Position numbers and translations under genes: made by a program. A stretch of DNA of 64,000 nt. Origin: Strongylocentrotus droebachiensis. Lineage: Eukaryota > Echinodermata > Echinoidea > Camarodonta > Strongylocentrotidae. Positions 61,101 through 64,000 of the stretch are shown here, piece after piece; the stretch's first letter is position 1; each line of letters opens with the position of its first letter. Under the pieces are notes generated by a model, which searched no databases, was not told the origin of the DNA, and worked only from the letters and a program-made list of their open reading frames with translations. The DNA lies in the NCBI GenBank assembly GCA_035222895.1, contig JAVYIG010006428.1, positions 1-64,000 of the forward strand, given 5' to 3'.

Positions 61101-64000
61101 ACTATGAGAAAAGACTGAATGCAGTGGAGCAGTTCAATAGGTGACTGTGCTCTCCTTAAAGCCCCACTGTACTACTTATAGCTACCTGCTCCCTCTATAT
61201 AGCAAACAATGCCTAATCGGTGCCTGTTGGTCGCCCATGATATCCTTTTTCTTATGTTAATTGAGAGCTGATTTGATGAGATAACCACCTGTCAGTGACC
61301 TTGCAGGACGGTCTAATCCCCCTGGCCAAACTAGTGCAGACAGGCTTTGAATCATTCAGATGCTCATTACGGTGAATAAACTGGAGTTATTCAAACCTGA
61401 CCACAAAACAGCCTGATATAATTGTTGCTTTTTGAATTTTTCTTCTTTTTAAAGAACCAGCTTTTTTGCATAATGGAAGAACACAAAGCATGCTTCTATT
61501 CATTGTATGTAGTATATGAATACTAATCTTCAAACACAGAAGTCAATAGATTTGGAATAAAAAATTGAATACAGTGATATAATTGTAGGCAAGCAATGTG
61601 ATTATATAAATTCAAAATATGGGGCCTGTCACCATGAAATGAGTCCAGTTGGTCAAAATTTTTATTCCTGTTTTTAAGTATTATATGAATCTACATTAAG
61701 TAAGCTTTAAATTAAGGGGTCACACATTAAAATTGATAAATTATATCCAGAAATATGAACAAAAACCTAATTGGACTTTACAAACAATGGGATTACCCAG
61801 TTTTTAGATAATTAGGTGTAAAGTTAATGATGCGTAACATAGCCTATATTATTTGCCAAAAAATGTTAGAAGGAGATATTTTCGTGACCTAAGCTCTGGG
61901 GACATAAACTACAAGACATTAATAAGTCGATTTTTGGAAAAATCTTAAATGTGGTAGGTGGGTCAATTTTCAGTACATACACACTATACATTGCTATTAC
62001 TACGATTGAGCCTAATGCGACACTGGACTCATTTCGTGGTGACTGGCCCCATATGTAGTTTTTAAATGTCTATTGATTAATTTAGCATCTTATGTTTTAT
62101 ATACGCACAAAATAAAATGTAATTTTACAAACATATTCAACATTTATTTAAAGGAAATGTTATGGAGGGCAAGTGTTGAAAAGCATCACCTCTGGTAATA
62201 AATGTTGATTATGTTTTTTTTAAAGAGTATAATTAATTTTGTGATATAAGTATAATTCATGTGTTTTTCTTTGTAATCAGTATAATTATGTGTTTCTTAT
62301 GTATGTGTTATTCAATTAATAGATGATGGAGAAAAAAAGAAAAGATTTGGAATAATTTACTAATGAAGAGTAGAAGTCAATGGAGAAAATTATCATAGAG
62401 GATAGATTTTTTGTACAGCTTGCTTTCAGCTTCATACCTTGACTTTGTATCGGTGCTGCAGCTCTGCATCAAGAATTGCAAACATCTCAAGTTTTTCATG
62501 ACTGATTGAGGCCTTGTTAAGACACGATGCGGCAAAACCAAGGACTTTGAAAAAATGACTTGAAGTGTTTAATATACTTGTCACATTTCCATATCTTTAA
62601 CAGAGCTTGGTGAATATGCACAGGACCTTTGTTGTGGGCAGTTGCCATTCATATACCCATAACAAAATCTGTGGAATTTTTATGCCTCCGTTACGAAGTA
62701 GCCGGAGGCATTATGTTTTCGGGTTGTCCGTCCGTCCGTCCGGTACGTACGGACGTCCCGTTCTCGTGATCGCGTTATCTGAAGAACCGATTGATGGATT
62801 CCTGTTAAACTTTGGTCATGTATGTATCTTACAGAGCCGATGAACTGATTAGATTTTGGGATCACGAGGTCAAAGGTCACAAGGCTCATTATGTATGCAA
62901 AAACAGCTCGTGATCGCAATATCTGAAGAACCGATTGATGGATTCCTGCCAAACGTCGGTCATGTATGTATCTTACAGAGTCGATGAACTGATTAGATTT
63001 TGGGGTCACGAGGTCAAAGGTCAAAGGTCAAAGGTCACAAGGCTCATTATGTATACAAAAATAACTTGTGATCGTATTATCATTAGAACAGATTGATGGA
63101 ATCCTGCCAAACTTAGATCATTTATGTATCTTGCAGAGCCAATGAACTGAGTAGATTTAAGGGTCATGGGGTCAAAGATCAAAGGGTCATATGTGTATAT
63201 GAGAAATTGCTTGTAATCACAATATTCTGAGAACCTGTTAATGGATTACAATTGAACTTGAATTTGAAAAATTTCTTCTGTTTTGGTTTGTAAAATTCTC
63301 TATGACGGAGGCATCATTTTCGACTGCGCGCAGTCGAAGTTCCATCTAGTTTTTTAATGAGGCAGTTTACCAAGTTATATTTCAACAAGCCTGAATTCTT
63401 CCATCACTCCATCCATGTATCCCTTTTTCTATTCTTTTTAGGGTGAATACTTGGAAGAAACGCGGTCTTTCCATCGTCCCCACCAAACATGGGATCGGAA
63501 TATTTGGTCTTATAAGCCTCAATCAGGTGGGTTGTTGATTTTGTTTTTTTCTATGCCTCTGCTAGCAAATTTGGCAATGGAGGATGGGAAAAATATTCAA
63601 TGTTACCATTGTATTAAAACACTGGCTGGTCTATACCAATGTTAATTACATGATAACAATTCACAACGATTTCTTTAAAGATGTTTTAACAAAGTAGAGC
63701 TTTAATTTGCTCCGGAACACCGGCCAATTTTAGAGAGTTTGCATACGTTCCACGGTGACTTTATAGGATGTCATTCATAAAGTTAAGCATACATACAAAG
63801 CTTCGCCATAGGGCTACATTACATTAATCATGAAAGCCTACAGTAAGTCATATCATCACCCAATGGCGCTGAGTACTCATAACTGGCATTCAGTAATTGG
63901 CAATAAATTTGATTCATGTTACACAGGGAGCAGCCCTGGTTCACATTTACACCGACGGATCGGTCTTGGTCAACCATGCAGGCATTGAGATGGGGCAGGG
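31666..64000 (+). CDS. Xanthine dehydrogenase / aldehyde oxidase family enzyme (25 exons, 3' end beyond window)
   Basis: Exons: 31666-31704, 38959-39016, 41883-41979, 42845-42953, 43574-43762, 44701-44766, 45843-45911, 46266-46407, 46933-47177, 47857-47953, 48816-48925, 51602-51786, 52154-52319, 52965-53060, 54155-54272, 54732-54783, 55764-55881, 56649-56771, 57563-57790, 58300-58430, 59361-59535, 60279-60470, 60992-61140, 63442-63526, 63927-beyond 64000. All borders are GT/AG and phases agree throughout, giving about 1037 codons without a stop. The protein starts [13 protein letters not shown], close to the XDH N-terminus. Domain order is the family order: 2Fe-2S, 2Fe-2S, FAD, molybdopterin. 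Family members (about 1330 aa, soluble, homodimeric) oxidise purines or aldehydes. About 290 residues, including the last catalytic Glu region, should lie to the right. Divergent FAD and substrate positions make the substrate uncertain. Confidence 0.92.
32334..32700 (+). repeat. Left inverted copy of a repeat flanking the nuclease transposon
   Basis: Begins near CAGGCCCATAACTAAGGGGA and contains GCGGTATGGTTTGCCAAAAT and GATGGGGTTCAAATTTTGAG. The same blocks occur in reverse complement and in the same order at 38130-38345. Confidence 0.65.
33474..37290 (-). pseudogene. Transposase + FEN/XPG-like nuclease + Cys-rich tail, broken transposon gene (Academ-like?)
   Basis: Minus-strand frames run in order with shifts between them. 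37290-37195 and 37187-36119 carry [35 protein letters not shown] and the conserved [14 protein letters not shown]. 36138-35085 is a helical region ([30 protein letters not shown]). 35088-34477 has [13 protein letters not shown]. 34465-33474 has the FEN-like pair HEEADT...[11 protein letters not shown], then [19 protein letters not shown] (like the helix-hairpin-helix entry of FEN/XPG nucleases), and a tail of eight or more cysteines ([14 protein letters not shown]...CTPLCKC). Frame shifts lie near 37195, 36130, 35090 and 34470, and a TA microsatellite cuts the 5' end. It sits antisense in intron 1 of the oxidase gene. XPG-type nuclease plus Cys8 region is what I recall for Academ transposons. 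Proteins of this layout are multicopy in marine invertebrates. Confidence 0.65.
37299..37338. repeat. TA microsatellite
   Basis: About 20 TA dinucleotides at the upstream edge of the broken transposon gene. Confidence 0.95.
37660..37800. repeat. GT/GC-rich simple sequence
   Basis: Alternating purine-pyrimidine tract (GTGTGT, GCGCGC) ending in a G run. A frame rich in His and Thr on the minus strand is an artefact of it. Confidence 0.9.
38130..38345 (-). repeat. Right inverted copy of the repeat flanking the nuclease transposon
   Basis: Reverse complement carries GGTACGGTATGTCACTGAAA, TGCCAAAATTGATTTTTGGG and GATGGGGTTCAAATTTTCCC, matching 32334-32700. Its outer end reads CAAGTCCGTAACTATATTTT, comparable with CAGGCCCATAACTAAGGGG. 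Confidence 0.65.
40240..40352 (+). repeat. SINE 3' end
   Basis: GCGCCTTGAGCATTTGACTG, TTGGCGCCTTATAAATCATA and an (ATT)n tail, the usual ending of tRNA-derived SINEs in echinoderm-like genomes. Confidence 0.55.
40457..41220 (-). pseudogene. hAT transposase remnant (ZMYM/DUF4371-like)
   Basis: The minus-strand frame 40747-40457 contains [21 protein letters not shown] sequence ([20 protein letters not shown]) and [15 protein letters not shown]. These match the conserved core of hAT-type transposases found in ZMYM1-like proteins. Upstream on the same strand (41220-40840) are [12 protein letters not shown] and [19 protein letters not shown], typical of the preceding region, in shifted frames with stops. 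Catalytic fold incomplete; this is a dead fragment in intron 2 of the oxidase gene. Confidence 0.75.
42055..42185. repeat. CT microsatellite with TA end
   Basis: Long (CT)n with short breaks, followed by TATATATATA and a G run. Leu-Ser frames here are artefacts. Confidence 0.95.
43112..43160. repeat. CT then TA microsatellite
   Basis: About 15 CT units followed by about 9 TA units in intron 4 of the oxidase gene. Confidence 0.9.
43706..43917 (+). repeat. 106-bp tandem duplication of the end of oxidase exon 5
   Basis: The sequence from CTGTGTCGCTGCACCGG through the exon-5 donor and into the intron is repeated starting at 43812. The second copy again contains the LCRCTGYRP coding segment and an intact donor, but no acceptor. 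A third, shorter trace (AAGTCCTTCTGC, GGATGTTCAGGAGAGGGTTG) lies at 44320-44380. Confidence 0.9.
43911..44258. repeat. Palindromic MITE, 348 bp
   Basis: Nearly full-length inverted repeat: left arm ATAGAGTGGTGAAGTGTGAC, CAAAAATCTATTTTTAGAAT and GAGATATGACCATCTGAATA; the right arm is the complement. The centre lies in CTCTGGTTAGGAACCAGAG. It starts inside the end of the duplicated exon-5 segment. Confidence 0.85.
45474..45605. repeat. Foldback MITE in intron 6
   Basis: GACCCTGTTGCATAAAACTT at the left and ATATGAAACAACATGGCCC at the right are inverted. Same general type as 3111-3235. Confidence 0.55.
47995..48420. repeat. Intron repeat with degenerate CCTAACCC-type tracts
   Basis: GGGTTAGGGATG and AGGGTAAGGGTTAGG on the left, and CCTAACCCTTAAC and CCTAACCCTATTG on the right form a loose inverted pair. 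Similar tracts occur at 58070-58150 and 58640-58700. Confidence 0.5.
49199..51108 (-). pseudogene. L2/CR1-type LINE, 5'-truncated and frameshifted
   Basis: The minus-strand frame 50629-49361 (422 aa) contains a reverse-transcriptase core: [37 protein letters not shown] and the catalytic [10 protein letters not shown]. It ends with [20 protein letters not shown] and SLKTYLFNV, typical of L2/CR1-group proteins. The upstream frame (51108-50650, 152 aa) holds the finger region ([40 protein letters not shown]) and is separated by a frameshift near 50670. The 3' end is an ATT repeat (49199-49212). It lies antisense in intron 11 of the oxidase gene. No endonuclease domain is visible. Confidence 0.88.
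52540..52806 (+). mobile_element. tRNA-derived SINE
   Basis: A B-box-like GTGGTTCGATCCCGATACGG, then GTCCTTTGGCAAGGCATTAA, AAATGGGTACCTGGCAGG, and an end GACAGCGCTATAGAAATGCC with (ATT)n. This order is what I recall for SINEs of sea-urchin-like genomes. It lies in intron 13 of the oxidase gene. Confidence 0.7.
53105..53340 (-). repeat. Decayed 3' end of the same LINE family
   Basis: AATAATAATA tail, then TATATAGCGCATATCACAAT, TGTCTCTATGTGCTG and TTAACATTGGAAAG. These parallel the 3' end of the LINE at 49199-49400 (TTATAGCGCATAACACAT, CCCTATGCGCTTC, TTAACATTGAAT). Confidence 0.6.
53350..53530. repeat. Tc1/mariner-type MITE, TA target
   Basis: Ends CAGTTAAACCTGTATATAAA and GAGCAGGTTCAACTG are inverted, flanked by TA on both sides (53348-53349 and 53531-53532). 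181 bp, in intron 14. Confidence 0.7.
56320..56464 (-). mobile_element. tRNA-derived SINE head
   Basis: On the minus strand: GTGGCTCAGTGGTAGAACAG (A-box-like), GGAGTTCGAAACTAAGTCG (B-box-like), then GCCAGTGCTCTTTGGTAAGG. The fold does not complete a tRNA, so it is a SINE head and not a gene. Confidence 0.6.
57140..57590 (+). repeat. Three imperfect copies of an acceptor-like segment before exon 19
   Basis: The real acceptor context TACCCAATTCAGGATGCGAT (57551-57570) has look-alikes TACCCTTTTCAGGATGCAAT (57172-57191) and AATCTGTTCCACGATGCAAC (about 57433-57452), each preceded by AGGCTTT or ACTTTAA-like sequence. The second keeps an AG; the third has lost it. Confidence 0.55.
58875..59240. mobile_element. 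hAT-like MITE, 6-bp target duplication, nested in a LINE tail
   Basis: Ends CAGACCTGCCAACC and GGTTGGCAGGTCTG are exact inverted repeats. CTTTTA flanks both sides (58869-58874 and 59241-59246). The flanks together make one continuous TTTTATATAGCGCTTAATAC tail of the LINE family seen at 49199. A T-run lies inside. Confidence 0.8.
61621..62050. mobile_element. MITE, 430 bp, ATAT target duplication
   Basis: Ends GGGGCCTGTCACCATGAAAT (left) and ATTTCGTGGTGACTGGCCCC (right), both continuing through GAGTCCAG/CTGGACTC. ATAT flanks at 61617-61620 and 62051-62054. In intron 23 of the oxidase gene. Confidence 0.8.
62681..63350. repeat. TGCCTCCG-bounded repeat with internal direct repeats
   Basis: Starts ATGCCTCCGTTACGAAGTAG and ends GACGGAGGCATCATTTTCGA...CCATCTAGT. 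Inside, about three units of some 145 bp repeat GAAGAACCGATTGATGGATT, CATGTATGTATCTTACAGAG, GATGAACTGATTAGATTTTG and a GGTCAAAGGTCA string. A CCGTCCGTCCG tract sits near the left end. I recall this type of repeat as abundant in echinoderm and mollusc sequence. Confidence 0.75.

Larger units (their letters stand above)
54155..64000 (+). other. Oxidase exons 15-25: molybdopterin-binding domain (incomplete)
   Basis: Exon 15 has [14 protein letters not shown] and [12 protein letters not shown], the family's entry motif. Exons 16-18 continue with [21 protein letters not shown] and [13 protein letters not shown]. Exon 19 carries [11 protein letters not shown] (the Moco Gln region). Exon 20 has [12 protein letters not shown] with a Glu where XDH has its substrate Glu. 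Exon 21 has [20 protein letters not shown]. Exon 22 has [16 protein letters not shown]. Exon 24 has [16 protein letters not shown]. Exon 25 has [16 protein letters not shown] and runs off the window at GIEMGQG. Confidence 0.92.

Overview
This window is from an animal nuclear genome. It is AT-rich, has many introns with GT/AG borders, and is packed with DNA transposons, LINEs, SINEs and MITE-like foldbacks. The mix (P-like, piggyBac-like, hAT-like, CR1/L2-like, tRNA-derived SINEs ending in ATT repeats, and a foldback element with 15-bp tandem repeats in its inverted ends) suggests a marine invertebrate deuterostome. A sea urchin is my best guess. This rests on style, not on a marker gene.

Two host genes can be built exon by exon with consistent phases, both on the + strand. 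The first (about 2571-9397, six coding exons, 291 aa) is a NUDT6-type Nudix hydrolase. Its Nudix box is split by a 3.25-kb intron that carries a MITE and a decayed piggyBac-like element. The second (31666 to beyond 64000, 25 exons seen, about 1037 codons) is a xanthine dehydrogenase/aldehyde oxidase family molybdo-flavoenzyme. The two 2Fe-2S domains, the FAD domain and most of the molybdopterin domain are in the window. The last roughly 290 residues expected for the family lie outside it.

Between the two genes (10-31 kb) is an accessory zone. It holds a decayed coiled-coil coding region on the minus strand, a 59-bp VNTR of about 22 units, and a tandem cluster of about five decayed P-element-like transposase copies interrupted by a 1.1-kb hAT-like insertion. 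A LINE 3' end follows, then a 3.6-kb foldback element flanked by a 9-bp direct repeat, with smaller insertions inside. A 460-bp perfect-looking palindrome sits just upstream of the second gene.

Inside the oxidase gene, intron 1 holds a broken 3.8-kb transposon gene on the minus strand. It combines a transposase-like region, a FEN/XPG-like nuclease and a cysteine-rich tail, and is bracketed by inverted copies of one repeat. Other introns hold a hAT remnant, an L2-like LINE, SINEs and several MITEs with clear target-site duplications. I found no convincing tRNA or rRNA gene and no CRISPR array. All transposon genes seen are broken; the two host genes show no frameshift, so the breaks in the transposon genes are probably real decay, not sequencing error.
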